Shown here: positions 8,808 through 16,930 of the stretch, one piece after another
Layout: every line of letters begins with the position of its first letter
How positions within the stretch are numbered: position 1 is the first letter of the stretch
From: Pseudomonadota bacterium
GTDB lineage: Bacteria > Desulfobacterota > Binatia > Binatales > Binataceae
Direction of reading: 5' to 3'
DNA length: 64,000 bases
Assembly (NCBI GenBank): GCA_021323945.1
Contig: JAJPKA010000018.1
Span: 226,853 to 290,852, forward strand
The notes under the pieces: model-generated
Seen by the model: only the letters and a program-made list of their open reading frames with translations
The model's database searches: none
What the model was told of the DNA's origin: nothing
Made by a program: the position numbers and the translations under genes

Positions 8808-9800
8808 TCAAACCGTTTGATATACCGTGCGCCCATTGCGCTGACTCTTGCGCGCTCGGCCCTCGATCACGGCGTACTCCAGATGGGCAAGCGTCTCAAA
8901 AGTTGCTGCCATGACATGGAAGATCGGCCGTTCCTCGTCGCCAAATACCTCCATTGCCACGTCGAAGGCGCATTTCGGCGTGCGCTTGACAATGTCCAGC
9001 ATCTCGGCCTCACGATAGCGATGATGCTCGATGAGCTGATTGGCCCGATAGCGATGGTCGTGGTAAATAGCCCCGTGCGCCGGTAACACCAATTGTACGT
9101 CGAATCGCTGTACTTTCAGTTGTGAATTAAGAAAATCACCCAGTGGGTTGGCACTCGGGCTACTGGGATAGAGTCCAACGTGTGGCGTAATCTTGGGCAA
9201 CAGATGATCGCCCACGATCAGCACTTTCTCCTTGCGCAGATACACTACGCAATGACCCGGTGAATGGCCCGGTGTCCAGATGATTTCCAGCTCCCGATCA
9301 CCAATGGGGATTATGTCGCCGTCAGAGAGGTATTTGTCCGGTTTCGGCACCGGGCTGTAGGCGCCAGTCCCCATCCAGGCCGGCCGCATACCCTCGAGCG
9401 GATACTTATCGATTGGGAAACCGTGGGTAAGGAAAAACTCTCTGGCTTCCGGACTCGCGGCCGGTGGCCCCAGGGTTAATATCCGCGTCACCCGTTCGGT
9501 TTCGTATTGATGTAACAATGTGAGCGCATTGCTGCGCTGTTTAATGATGGCGGAAGTTCCGAAATGGTCGACGTGATGGTGTGTCCCGATTAGTAAGTCG
9601 AGATCCCGGATGGTAATGCCAACTTGGCAGAGTGCGTCTTCCAACGTAGCGAGACTCTCGGGAGTGTTCATTCCGGTATCGACCAATGCCCACTTGCCGT
9701 GACAGTCGATAAGGTAGACGTTGATGATGGTTGGCCGCATCGGCAGCGGCAGGAAGATTTCGTAGATACCTGGATGAACCTCGGTGAGTTTTGCTGGCAT
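8808..9800 (-). CDS. MBL-fold metallo-hydrolase
   Basis: Metallo-beta-lactamase-fold hydrolase, 330 residues. THHHVDH at residues 73-79 is the HxHxDH zinc motif, LVDTGMN at about 39-45 is the first conserved Asp loop, and TPGHSPGHCVVYL carries the next metal His. VLPAHGAIYHDHRYRANQLIEHH near residue 250 is the last His and the start of a C-terminal winged-helix-like region typical of LACTB2/glyoxalase-II-like enzymes. Such proteins hydrolyse thioesters, RNA or lactones. Given the acyl-CoA synthetase nearby, a thioesterase is a reasonable but unproven guess. A perfect 14-bp palindrome overlaps its ribosome binding site. Confidence 0.88.
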   Translation of the reverse strand: MPAKLTEVHPGIYEIFLPLPMRPTIINVYLIDCHGKWALVDTGMNTPESLATLEDALCQVGITIRDLDLLIGTHHHVDHFGTSAIIKQRSNALTLLHQYETERVTRILTLGPPAASPEAREFFLTHGFPIDKYPLEGMRPAWMGTGAYSPVPKPDKYLSDGDIIPIGDRELEIIWTPGHSPGHCVVYLRKEKVLIVGDHLLPKITPHVGLYPSSPSANPLGDFLNSQLKVQRFDVQLVLPAHGAIYHDHRYRANQLIEHHRYREAEMLDIVKRTPKCAFDVAMEVFGDEERPIFHVMAATFETLAHLEYAVIEGRARKSQRNGRTVYQTV

Positions 9801-9813
9801 ATCGCGTCATTTC

Positions 9814-9827
9814 CTCGACCGGTCGAG
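9814..9827. promoter_or_regulatory. palindrome overlapping the MBL gene ribosome site
   Basis: CTCGACCGGTCGAG is a perfect 14-bp inverted repeat starting 14 bases upstream of the MBL ATG. Its distal GAG is part of the GAGGA likely used as Shine-Dalgarno. It could be an operator for a dimeric repressor or an RNA hairpin hiding the ribosome site. Confidence 0.4.
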
Positions 9828-10017
9828 TCACCATCGTCGCAATTCCTGCCCGACTTCGGGCCGTCACAAGTGCACCTGTGGTGCGGTCCAGAAACGCACA
9901 GACAGGATCTAATGTCGACTTGGTGTCACCGGACTGGTCTGAACACCACTAGCCCTTGGCGGCCGTACGATTGTGCTGGTGACGGTCAATCCGGTCCGCC
10001 TGGTCCAGAGATGTAGG

Positions 10018-10230
10018 TTATTCATGAAGCTGATCTTTAACAACGAATGAGGCCTGGATCGCTACCCTCCATTGCGCTACCCGGTTATTCTCCACTACTG
10101 CACTGATATCCTTGACCTGCGCTCGATGGATTCCAGAGATAGTTACACCCGCACGCGCCAAGGCAATTTGAACCGCGTCTTCAATTGAGTTTGACGAGAT
10201 CCCAATTAAGTCAATAATCTTTTCAACCAT
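10018..10230 (-). CDS. dodecin family flavin-binding protein
   Basis: A 70-residue dodecin, which assembles into hollow dodecamers that store flavin or CoA-type ligands and buffer free FMN/FAD. The sequence follows the family through VEKIIDLIGISSNSIEDAV, ARAGVTISGIHRAQVKD and the VAQWRVAIQASFVV strand with the flavin-stacking Trp. The frame is open to 10311, but the family starts at MVEKI and GGAG lies about ten bases before this ATG. It lies between the MBL gene and the acyl-CoA synthetase, transcribed away from the latter. Flavin buffering would suit a genome with flavin-dependent oxidases such as the LLM protein. Confidence 0.9.
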   Translation of the reverse strand: MVEKIIDLIGISSNSIEDAVQIALARAGVTISGIHRAQVKDISAVVENNRVAQWRVAIQASFVVKDQLHE

Positions 10231-10435
10231 GGCAGGAAAGCTCCATCTTTCGGCGATGGTCGCCCGCAATTGTGAAGCGGCCAGCGGCCGAGCGTTAGCT
10301 TTGGACCTCAATTAGCGCACAGGGCTGATTAGAAAACAAGCTGTCTCAGCGTAAGGGAATGCTTTGTTCTTGGATGGGCCGAAGGTTTGCGGCCGCGCTT
10401 GATCTCTACAACCAGGGTTTTCGTCGGAGGAGCAG

Positions 10436-12571
10436 ATGAGCAGTCAAAGAGCGTCAGTTCGAGCAATTCTTGACCAGGCCAAAACCGAGGGGCGCTCAAG
10501 CCTAAGACCCGATGAAAGCCGCATTCTGTGTGACGCTTACGGGATACCCTTGCCTCGACAACGGCTGGTGAGAACCGTCGCTGAGCTGTCCGAGGCTGTC
10601 GGAGAGATTGGTTTCCCGCTGGTAGTGAAGATCGCTTCGGACGACATCCTTCATAAAACCGAAGCCAACGGCGTCGTAGTTGGAATAAAAACTCTCGCCG
10701 AAGCCTCAGAGGCATTCGAACAGGTAACGCGTAATGCACTGGCTTACAAGGCGGATGCCAGAATCGAGGGTGTGCTGGTTCAACAAATGGCAACGGCGGG
10801 CAGCGAGTTAATCGTGGGCGCGCTCACCGATCCGAGTTTTGGTAAGGTGGTGGCCTTCGGACTTGGCGGAATCCTGGTCGAAGTCTTTAATGACGTTAGC
10901 TTCCGCCTGGCACCCGCGACTCAGGAGGAGGCGTTATCGATGTTGAGCTCGATCAAGGGTGCCGAGATTCTCAACGGGACCCGTGGCGCTGCTCCGGTCG
11001 ATCGCCAAGCTGTTGCTCAAATAATCGTCGCAGTTTCGCACGCCGTTAGCGATTTTCCCGAGATCAGGGAATTGGACCTCAATCCCGTCTTTGCTTGGTC
11101 TCAAGGTGCTATGGCCGCTGATGTACGGGTCTTGCTCGATTTTACCACGCCGCGCGAACGATACCGGCCCTCGCAACAGGAAATACTTCAGGCAATGAAC
11201 CGGATTATGAGGCCCGACGCTGTCGCGGTGATTGGCGCCTCACCCGAGGATGGCAAAATCGGCAACTCGGTCATGAAAAACCTGATAAACGGAGGATACC
11301 AGGGCCGCATATACCCGATTCATCCCAAAGCCGAGGAAATTCTCGGCAGGAAGGCCTACAAGAGCGTCAAAGAGGTGCCAGATCCGATTGACGTGGCGGT
11401 CTTTGCCATCCCGGCCCCCTTGGTGGCCGGGGCGCTCAGGGAATGTGGCGAAAAACATATTCCCGGTGCAGTTCTGATCCCATCGGGCTTTGCCGAAACC
11501 GGCAATTTCGAACTGCAAGAAGAGATCGTCAAAATCGGGCGCGAATATAATGTGCGCTTGATGGGTCCCAATATTTACGGTTTCTACTATACTCCCAAGA
11601 ACCTGTGCGCGACCTTTTGTACTCCCTATGATGTCAAAGGTCATGCCGCTCTATCCTCTCAAAGTGGTGGCGTTGGCATGGCCATAGTTGGATTCAGCCG
11701 AACAACCAAAATGGGAGTCTCGGCGATCGTCGGACTCGGCAACAAATCCGATCTTGATGAAGACGATCTACTGACCTTTTTCGAGCAGGATCCTGACACC
11801 CATGTCATCGCCATGCATGTCGAGGATTTGAAAGATGGGCGCGCATTTGCCGAAGTCGCATCGCGCGTTTCCAAAAAGAAGCCCGTGATTGTGCTAAAGG
11901 CGGGGCGAACCGCTATGGGAGCACGCGCGGCTCGTTCGCACACCGCCGCCTTAGCCGGCAATGACCGTATCTATGACGATGTGTTGCGACAGTGCGGCGT
12001 GGTTCGGGCCTACGCCCTTAAAGACATGCTGGAATTGGCGCGGTGCCTGCCGATTCTGCCCACGCCGCAGGGGGAGAACGTTCTTATAATCACCGGCGCC
12101 GGGGGGTCGGGGGTGTTGCTCTCAGACGCTTGCGTCGATAACGGCCTCAAACTGATGACTATGCCGCCAGATCTGGACGCAGCCTTCCGCAAGTTCATCC
12201 CGCCGTTTGGCGCGGCAGGTAATCCGGTCGATATCACCGGCGGCGAACCACCAACTACCTACCGCAACACAATTGCGCTGGGGCTCGAAGACGCGCGGGT
12301 TCACGCGCTTGTGCTCGGCTATTGGCACACGATCATTACTCCGCCGATGGTCTTTGCCAATCTGCTTGCCGAGGTGGTTGAGGAATTCAGGCTAAAGGGA
12401 ATCCGTAAGCCCATCGTCGCCTCCTTAGTGGGTGACGTCGAGGTCGAGCAGGCTTGTGATTACCTGTTCGATCGGGGCATACCAGCGTTTCCCTATACCA
12501 CAGAGCTGCCTTTGCTGGTGCTGGGTGCTAAATATCGATGGGCGCGGGCTGCTGGCCTGGTGGGAAGTTGA
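10436..12571 (+). CDS. ADP-forming acyl-CoA synthetase, fused beta-alpha subunits
   Basis: Acetate--CoA ligase (ADP-forming) family, 711 residues. It interconverts an acyl-CoA plus ADP and phosphate with the free acid plus ATP through a phosphohistidine. The ATP-grasp (beta) part comes first (about 10-235: GFPLVVKIASDDILHKTE, FGLGGILVEVFNDVSFRLAP, ELDLNPVFAW). It is followed by the CoA-binding Rossmann domain (AVIGASPEDGKIGNSVMKNL, about 262-281) and succinyl-CoA-ligase-like domains holding ARSHTAALAG, the phosphohistidine loop. GGAGG at 10426-10430 marks the start. The fused order is a known variant. The acyl substrate cannot be read; aryl or branched acids are possible, given the Box genes elsewhere. 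It converges with the alpha/beta hydrolase gene, 16 bases apart. Confidence 0.92.
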   Translation: MSSQRASVRAILDQAKTEGRSSLRPDESRILCDAYGIPLPRQRLVRTVAELSEAVGEIGFPLVVKIASDDILHKTEANGVVVGIKTLAEASEAFEQVTRNALAYKADARIEGVLVQQMATAGSELIVGALTDPSFGKVVAFGLGGILVEVFNDVSFRLAPATQEEALSMLSSIKGAEILNGTRGAAPVDRQAVAQIIVAVSHAVSDFPEIRELDLNPVFAWSQGAMAADVRVLLDFTTPRERYRPSQQEILQAMNRIMRPDAVAVIGASPEDGKIGNSVMKNLINGGYQGRIYPIHPKAEEILGRKAYKSVKEVPDPIDVAVFAIPAPLVAGALRECGEKHIPGAVLIPSGFAETGNFELQEEIVKIGREYNVRLMGPNIYGFYYTPKNLCATFCTPYDVKGHAALSSQSGGVGMAIVGFSRTTKMGVSAIVGLGNKSDLDEDDLLTFFEQDPDTHVIAMHVEDLKDGRAFAEVASRVSKKKPVIVLKAGRTAMGARAARSHTAALAGNDRIYDDVLRQCGVVRAYALKDMLELARCLPILPTPQGENVLIITGAGGSGVLLSDACVDNGLKLMTMPPDLDAAFRKFIPPFGAAGNPVDITGGEPPTTYRNTIALGLEDARVHALVLGYWHTIITPPMVFANLLAEVVEEFRLKGIRKPIVASLVGDVEVEQACDYLFDRGIPAFPYTTELPLLVLGAKYRWARAAGLVGS

Positions 12572-12587
12572 CGGAAAGATTCGAGGA

Positions 12588-13391
12588 TTAACTTTTCAGC
12601 CAGTTGACGATTCGATGGTGGATCCCGATCGGATCGATTACTCCGTAGCTATGACCAGCTTCGGGGATCATCAATACTTCGGCGTGCTCTATGCGCTCTT
12701 TCATCACAAAAGCATTTTGTGGCGGGATTATGATATCCTTTTCGCCATGAACGATCATGACCGGACACTTGATCTCGCTCAGCCTATCCCACGTGTCGAA
12801 TTGCAAGATTGCCTGGCGGGTCAGCTCGATGGAGCGGGGCGGTGTCGGCGGAGCCATCTGAAACCCGGCCAGTATCATTGGCTTGAGCTCTGGATGCTGA
12901 GCGATGAATTCAGACGGGAATAATAGCGGCAGGATGGTTTCCACTGCTCCCTGAGGATTGCCCGCGATGCCGAGAAAGGCTTCCGTCAGCTTCTGGTAAA
13001 CTTCCTCTGAGGCGTGAATAGCCGATTTGCCTCCCGCCATGGTGCAGCCAAGCACTAGCTTGTGAACTTGCTCAGGGTGCCGCAGCGCCAATTCCTGAGC
13101 GATCATCCCACCCATCGACACTCCGTAGACACTGGCTCTACGAATGCCCAGGGCGGCAAGAAGATTACTTGCATCATCGGCCATTTCCGCAATAGTGTAC
13201 GGTGTTTCCGGCTTATCGGAATTACCCGTGCCCCGGTTGTCGTAATAGATGCATTGGAATCCCGCCAGAAATGGTAATACCGGCAGCCAGGCAGCCCCTG
13301 GCAGCCCAAAACCCATGATCAGAAGAAGTGGTTCGCCCTGACCATAGGTCTCGTAGTTGATTTGAATGGCGCCCGCCGTGATTCGAGGCAT
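12588..13391 (-). CDS. alpha/beta hydrolase
   Basis: A 267-residue alpha/beta-hydrolase-fold enzyme of the esterase, dienelactone or C-C hydrolase type. GVSMGG places the nucleophile at S92. YYDNRGTGNSDKP is the strand-4 loop, MIVHGEKDIIIP carries the acid Asp, and EAGHSYG has the catalytic His. MGFGLPGAAW is the oxyanion loop. No signal peptide is visible, so it is cytoplasmic. It lies eight bases after the upstream secreted-protein gene on the same strand, so the two are probably co-transcribed. Substrate unknown. Confidence 0.9.
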   Translation of the reverse strand: MPRITAGAIQINYETYGQGEPLLLIMGFGLPGAAWLPVLPFLAGFQCIYYDNRGTGNSDKPETPYTIAEMADDASNLLAALGIRRASVYGVSMGGMIAQELALRHPEQVHKLVLGCTMAGGKSAIHASEEVYQKLTEAFLGIAGNPQGAVETILPLLFPSEFIAQHPELKPMILAGFQMAPPTPPRSIELTRQAILQFDTWDRLSEIKCPVMIVHGEKDIIIPPQNAFVMKERIEHAEVLMIPEAGHSYGVIDPIGIHHRIVNWLKS

Positions 13392-13398
13392 GTGGTAG

Positions 13399-13890
13399 CT
13401 AATGCAGAGCTGGCTGGCTGCCCGAACTAATCGGTGCTGAAGGTGGAATCGACTCTTCCTTAAGTGCGCCTAAACTCGATGCGGTTACCCGGTTTTGGGC
13501 ACTCGTTTTAAATCGCTCGACCTTGTTAGTAGTCTCGATCCCGTTAGTAGTTTCGATCTTGTTAGTAGTGTTGATCACGTTAGGTAGAAACGTCCCGGGC
13601 GGCACCAAGCTGGCATTGTCGTTGTTGGTGAAAAATGGCGAACCTCGATCGCCGCTCAAGAGCGGGGCGGCTGCAGTCTGTGTAGCAGCATGATGAAGTG
13701 GCCGCATCACCCCCCATTCCAAAGCCATTCCGACCGGCATAAGAATATAACTCACCAGCTTGAGCAGCTGCCCATCGTCAACATCGTGGTATTGGCTGTT
13801 ACTTGTTTCGTCAATATCGTCGTTTTGCGCTCGCGTTAACACTGGTGCCGCCAAGATTAGGGCCAAGCTCAAGACGATTAACCGCTTCAT
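13399..13890 (-). CDS. secreted hypothetical protein with Asn/Thr repeat
   Basis: Not recognised. The 163-residue product begins with a clear signal peptide (MKRLIVLSLALILAAPVLTRAQ). A short conserved-looking segment follows (LLKLVSYILMPVGMALEWGV), which may be a membrane-embedded or amphipathic helix. Next is a low-complexity stretch with ETTN/NTTN repeats from an 18-bp tandem repeat, then a Ser/Pro-rich tail. The frame is open to a TTG at 13926, but the ATG at 13890 places the signal peptide at the very N-terminus. It is the first gene of a probable two-gene unit with the alpha/beta hydrolase and is divergent from the radical SAM gene. Confidence 0.65.
   Translation of the reverse strand: MKRLIVLSLALILAAPVLTRAQNDDIDETSNSQYHDVDDGQLLKLVSYILMPVGMALEWGVMRPLHHAATQTAAAPLLSGDRGSPFFTNNDNASLVPPGTFLPNVINTTNKIETTNGIETTNKVERFKTSAQNRVTASSLGALKEESIPPSAPISSGSQPALH
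13518..13587. repeat. 18-bp tandem repeat, about 3.9 copies
   Basis: Three full units, CGACCTTGTTAGTAGTCT, CGATCCCGTTAGTAGTTT and CGATCTTGTTAGTAGTGT, and a degenerate fourth. The 18-bp period keeps the frame and, on the minus strand, encodes a repeating (I/V)ETTN(K/G) hexapeptide. Copy number could vary between strains. Confidence 0.85.
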
Positions 13891-13951
13891 ACTGTAACTT
13901 TGGCCGGATGGTATCGGCCGTGTCAATCGCTAAAAGCCCTGTGTAGAGTCC

Positions 13952-14800
13952 GTGCGTGCCTATTTGACCAGAAACGCAAGTCGAGCGCTTACGCCGACTG
14001 GAGGATTTTTGCGCGGCTTTGCTTTTTCATTGAATCCCTATGTCGGCTGTGCCTTCGGCGATAATGGCGGTTGTCCATTCTGTTATGTTCGCGCGATGCC
14101 GGTGGCGCGTGCAGTTGCCGGGCCTTGGGGGAAGTGGGTGATTGTCAAACACAACCTGGCCCAGGTGCTGCGGCACGAGCTCGAGATCTTGGAGGCGCAA
14201 GGGCGACTTGAACGCACTGCGGTCTTTATGGCCAGCGCTACCGATCCCTATCAAGGCGTGGAACGCCGCCTGGAGATCACACGGTCGTGCCTTGCCGTGA
14301 TGGCAGACCGGCCACCGTTTCGGCTTCTGCTTCAGACTCGCAGCCCCATGGTGGAGCGCGATATCAGCATTTTGCGGCAACTCGGCCAGCGAGTGATCGT
14401 CTCGATCACACTCGAGACGGACGATGAGACGGTTCGGCGCGCCTTTACACCGACCTCACCCTCGGTTGCGAGACGGCTCGCCTGTGCACGGATGCTGCGA
14501 GAAGCGAAAATTTTTACTCAGATCGCAATCGCGCCAATGCTCCCGAATAACCCTTCGCGCTTCGCAGAACTCGTTGAGCAAGTTGTCGATCGCGTAGTCA
14601 TCGACACCTATTTCGACGGTGATGGTTCAGGCGGTAACCGTTCGCGCTGGCTAGGGATGGCTGAACTGTACCAGCGACTGGGCTATGAGCAATGGTTCCG
14701 ACCTGGCGCTGAGCAAAAATTGATGGCGGCTATGAGTGCGCGATTAGGGCCGCAGCGAGTACTTTTCAGCCGCGACGGCTTCAACGCTATTTATTATTAA
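13952..14800 (+). CDS. SPL-like radical SAM protein
   Basis: A 282-residue radical SAM enzyme of the spore-photoproduct-lyase-like group (Rv2578c type) in a non-spore-former context. NPYVGCAFGDNGGCPFCYVR places the cluster cysteines at C33, C41 and C44. This is CX7CX2C rather than the canonical CX3CX2C. Downstream features of the barrel are AVFMASATDPYQGVE, LLLQTRSPMVERDI and IVSITLETDDE. The start is a GTG. No partner gene is adjacent; the gene is divergent from the secreted repeat protein. DNA-lesion repair or another radical reaction is possible; function is not established for these relatives. Confidence 0.82.
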   Translation: MRAYLTRNASRALTPTGGFLRGFAFSLNPYVGCAFGDNGGCPFCYVRAMPVARAVAGPWGKWVIVKHNLAQVLRHELEILEAQGRLERTAVFMASATDPYQGVERRLEITRSCLAVMADRPPFRLLLQTRSPMVERDISILRQLGQRVIVSITLETDDETVRRAFTPTSPSVARRLACARMLREAKIFTQIAIAPMLPNNPSRFAELVEQVVDRVVIDTYFDGDGSGGNRSRWLGMAELYQRLGYEQWFRPGAEQKLMAAMSARLGPQRVLFSRDGFNAIYY

Positions 14801-15346
14801 TAAGACCAGCGGCCTGGTTCGGACGTAAACCAGCTGGTTTCGAGTACTTCCGCTCAAAAGTTTTGAATGATCGCTGTGCAAGTGATCGCCTTTGCCGCCG
14901 CTCGGGGCACCCATTTCCAACTCCCCTCGCACCTATCTCAACAGCGACTTATCGTGTCAGAACTGCTAAGCAAAGGATGGCGTCCGGCACTTTGACAAAA
15001 CCCGAAACTTACTGCCGATTTCAAGATCGCAGGGTGGCCTCCGCCTGTGTGTCATACATATGGCGACCTGGAGGGATGCCTGCCGACGGGTCGGCTTTTG
15101 TCTTTCATTCCCGCGGTTCTCATTTACCAGAGCAACTGTATCATTCTCGGGGCAGGTACGGAGGAGCCAGTGAATCATGGGTTCGCTGCTGCGCCCGCAA
15201 CCCGGGGCAATTCTGGGTGTGCGTGCTGATGGGAGCGCGGACGCGGGTTTCCCGACTGCGCCGTGGCAAATGGCGAAATTCGTGAGACTGGAGCCAAGCA
15301 ATTCCAGCCTGCCGTGACGAAATGGGATCCAACCTTGGTCTCAGCT
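14801..15346. other. intergenic region with terminator-like hairpin
   Basis: About 545 bases with several short overlapping frames on both strands, none resembling a known protein. A CTGGTT/AACCAG hairpin lies shortly after the radical SAM stop. A GC-rich structured stretch at about 15000-15100 ends in a hairpin plus T-tract (separate entry) and may be an untranslated RNA. Confidence 0.45.
15082..15105 (+). terminator. putative intrinsic terminator
   Basis: GCCGA-CGGG-TCGGC, a 5-bp stem with a tetraloop, is followed by TTTTGTCTTT on the plus strand. No protein gene ends just upstream; the radical SAM stop is about 280 bases away. It would end either a long 3' tail or a separate small RNA. 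Confidence 0.4.
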
Positions 15347-16552
15347 CTACGGCGTTGCCGTGGTGACGTTGCGCTGCTCGAGCAAGTTTCGAGTCTCAAG
15401 AAACAGGGCCAGCTCGCGTCCGAACTTATCGGTCCCGCGCGGATTCATATGGCAGTTGTCGATGAAGTATCCGCTGAGATCGCTTGAAGGCGGCAAACCT
15501 TCGCGCAGGGCGTCAGCGCTCCTGAACAATGGGATATCATGCTTTTCGGCGAACGCAGCAAAACGCTTCTGAAACGGGCCCTCAGCATCATAGGTCCTCG
15601 TGTGGCCGTCGAACGAACAGAACAGGACCAGGGCCACTGTCACGTGTCTGTCGCGTAGGTCAGTTATGAATGCATCCAATTCACGTTCGTAGCCGTCGTC
15701 ACCATCTCCTGGCTTAAGGCTCAATGAATGAGTACCGGGAACGAGTCGCCCCTTTATTCGGTCATAATAGTCACGCGCCCAGTTCTCGACCACGAGGTTG
15801 TATAAGGCGAGTCGTCGAACATAATTTTTCAACTTAACTCGCCGCTTAAACTGTGCCTTGGTCGTGGCATCCGCAGTCCGTAGCCGCCCCAACCACGGTT
15901 CGTTCATGCTATAGCCGATGATCACCAGACTTGGCCGGATGCCGCGATTCCACAGATAGAAAAACTTCTGGTGCATCAGCCATATTGGGTAAGCGTTAAC
16001 TCCCCCGTTCAGAACCGCATACTTGCCGGGCTGTTGCTGATCGAGTGCTAGCTGCAGCCCCATTGGATAGGTATCGTTGTCATCTACGCCATAGCCATAA
16101 GTAATAGAATCGCCCAGACACAGGATGACCCTGCGGCCAGCAGGTGAGACGCCCGAACGCAGGCCGTATTGGTCTGTATGACTTCGCGACAGTGAGATCT
16201 TCTCGATGTACTCCTGGTCGGGCGCGGGGGTGAATAGCAAATCCCCATGCGACTCATAAACCAAAGCGCGATGAAGACTCGCTGTTCTTAACAGAAATTC
16301 ACAGCTTGTCAGGATCATGACGATGATGACAACTGAGCGACCCACGACCGACCACAGGCTTCCTCCGAGCCCCGAAGACCCGGATATGCTCCACGCGCGA
16401 CCAATCCGAGAGGCCAAGTACAGTGTGGCGGCGGCGGCGAACAGATTGAACCAGTCGAAACGAGCCGATGGGATGAGCACGAGCGCCATCAATATAATTG
16501 CTACGGCCGCGATGATTTTCCAGCGCTCTGAATTGTGAGCCGCTTCTTTCAC
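15347..16552 (-). CDS. membrane-bound SGNH hydrolase of glycan cassette
   Basis: A 401-residue protein with three predicted membrane segments near the N-terminus (about 12-29, 33-50 and 71-88) and an outside SGNH domain. Block I is ILCLGDSIT with S149 as nucleophile, GYSMNEPW is the block III region, and DNCHMNPRG is the C-terminal DxxH-type motif. It is the last gene of a minus-strand run with a DUF5989 protein and a carbamoyltransferase, a grouping typical of exopolysaccharide or secondary-metabolite loci. It probably adds or removes an acyl group on an exported glycan. The extra N-terminal membrane segments may replace the separate SxtJ-like membrane protein often found in such cassettes (inference). 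Confidence 0.82.
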   Translation of the reverse strand: MKEAAHNSERWKIIAAVAIILMALVLIPSARFDWFNLFAAAATLYLASRIGRAWSISGSSGLGGSLWSVVGRSVVIIVMILTSCEFLLRTASLHRALVYESHGDLLFTPAPDQEYIEKISLSRSHTDQYGLRSGVSPAGRRVILCLGDSITYGYGVDDNDTYPMGLQLALDQQQPGKYAVLNGGVNAYPIWLMHQKFFYLWNRGIRPSLVIIGYSMNEPWLGRLRTADATTKAQFKRRVKLKNYVRRLALYNLVVENWARDYYDRIKGRLVPGTHSLSLKPGDGDDGYERELDAFITDLRDRHVTVALVLFCSFDGHTRTYDAEGPFQKRFAAFAEKHDIPLFRSADALREGLPPSSDLSGYFIDNCHMNPRGTDKFGRELALFLETRNLLEQRNVTTATP

Positions 16553-16706
16553 GTTACCGCACCAAGACTCTCTTGAGGCTGTCAGGCGCGTACCTCGCCC
16601 CAGCTGCCGCCACGCCCATCACCGAACAAACTGTACCGTCTTCGTTCAGTTGAAGGCGGTTGTAAACCCAAGCTGCCTGCCCCGCGAGCAGCTGCTCGGC
16701 GGGCTA

Positions 16707-16874
16707 CTAGAACAAGGTGTAAATAAAAGGAGCTATGGCCGACGATTCCACGAATAGCGCGAGCAGGCTAGCGCCGAGCAATAGCACGATCACCGGAACA
16801 AACCACCATGATTTAACGCTGAAGAAGGAAAAAAGCTCTTTTACCGTTCTGATCTTGTCGACTAATTGGCGCAA
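16707..16874 (-). CDS. DUF5989 family small membrane protein
   Basis: A 55-residue protein translated by hand from the minus strand; it is too short for usual length cut-offs. After an amphipathic start (RTVKELFSFFSVKSWWF) comes one membrane helix (VPVIVLLLGASLLALFV) and the ending ESSAIAPFIYTLF. The xxSAxAPFIYTLF end and KSWWxxP entry are the signature of DUF5989 proteins, which sit next to NodU/CmcH carbamoyltransferases. The only in-frame start is a TTG at 16874 with AAGGTGG about ten bases upstream. It lies 56 bases after the carbamoyltransferase stop. Function is unknown; a membrane helper for glycan carbamoylation is the context-based guess. Confidence 0.85.
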   Translation of the reverse strand: MRQLVDKIRTVKELFSFFSVKSWWFVPVIVLLLGASLLALFVESSAIAPFIYTLF

Positions 16875-16930
16875 ATTCGGTACCCCACCTTTTGCAAAGA
16901 ATACTGACTCCTTTTCACAACGAGCGGCAG

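Noticed and set aside
14863-15301. Overlapping frames on both strands between the radical SAM and SGNH genes
   Set aside because: None matches a family; the frames conflict with each other and have no ribosome sites.
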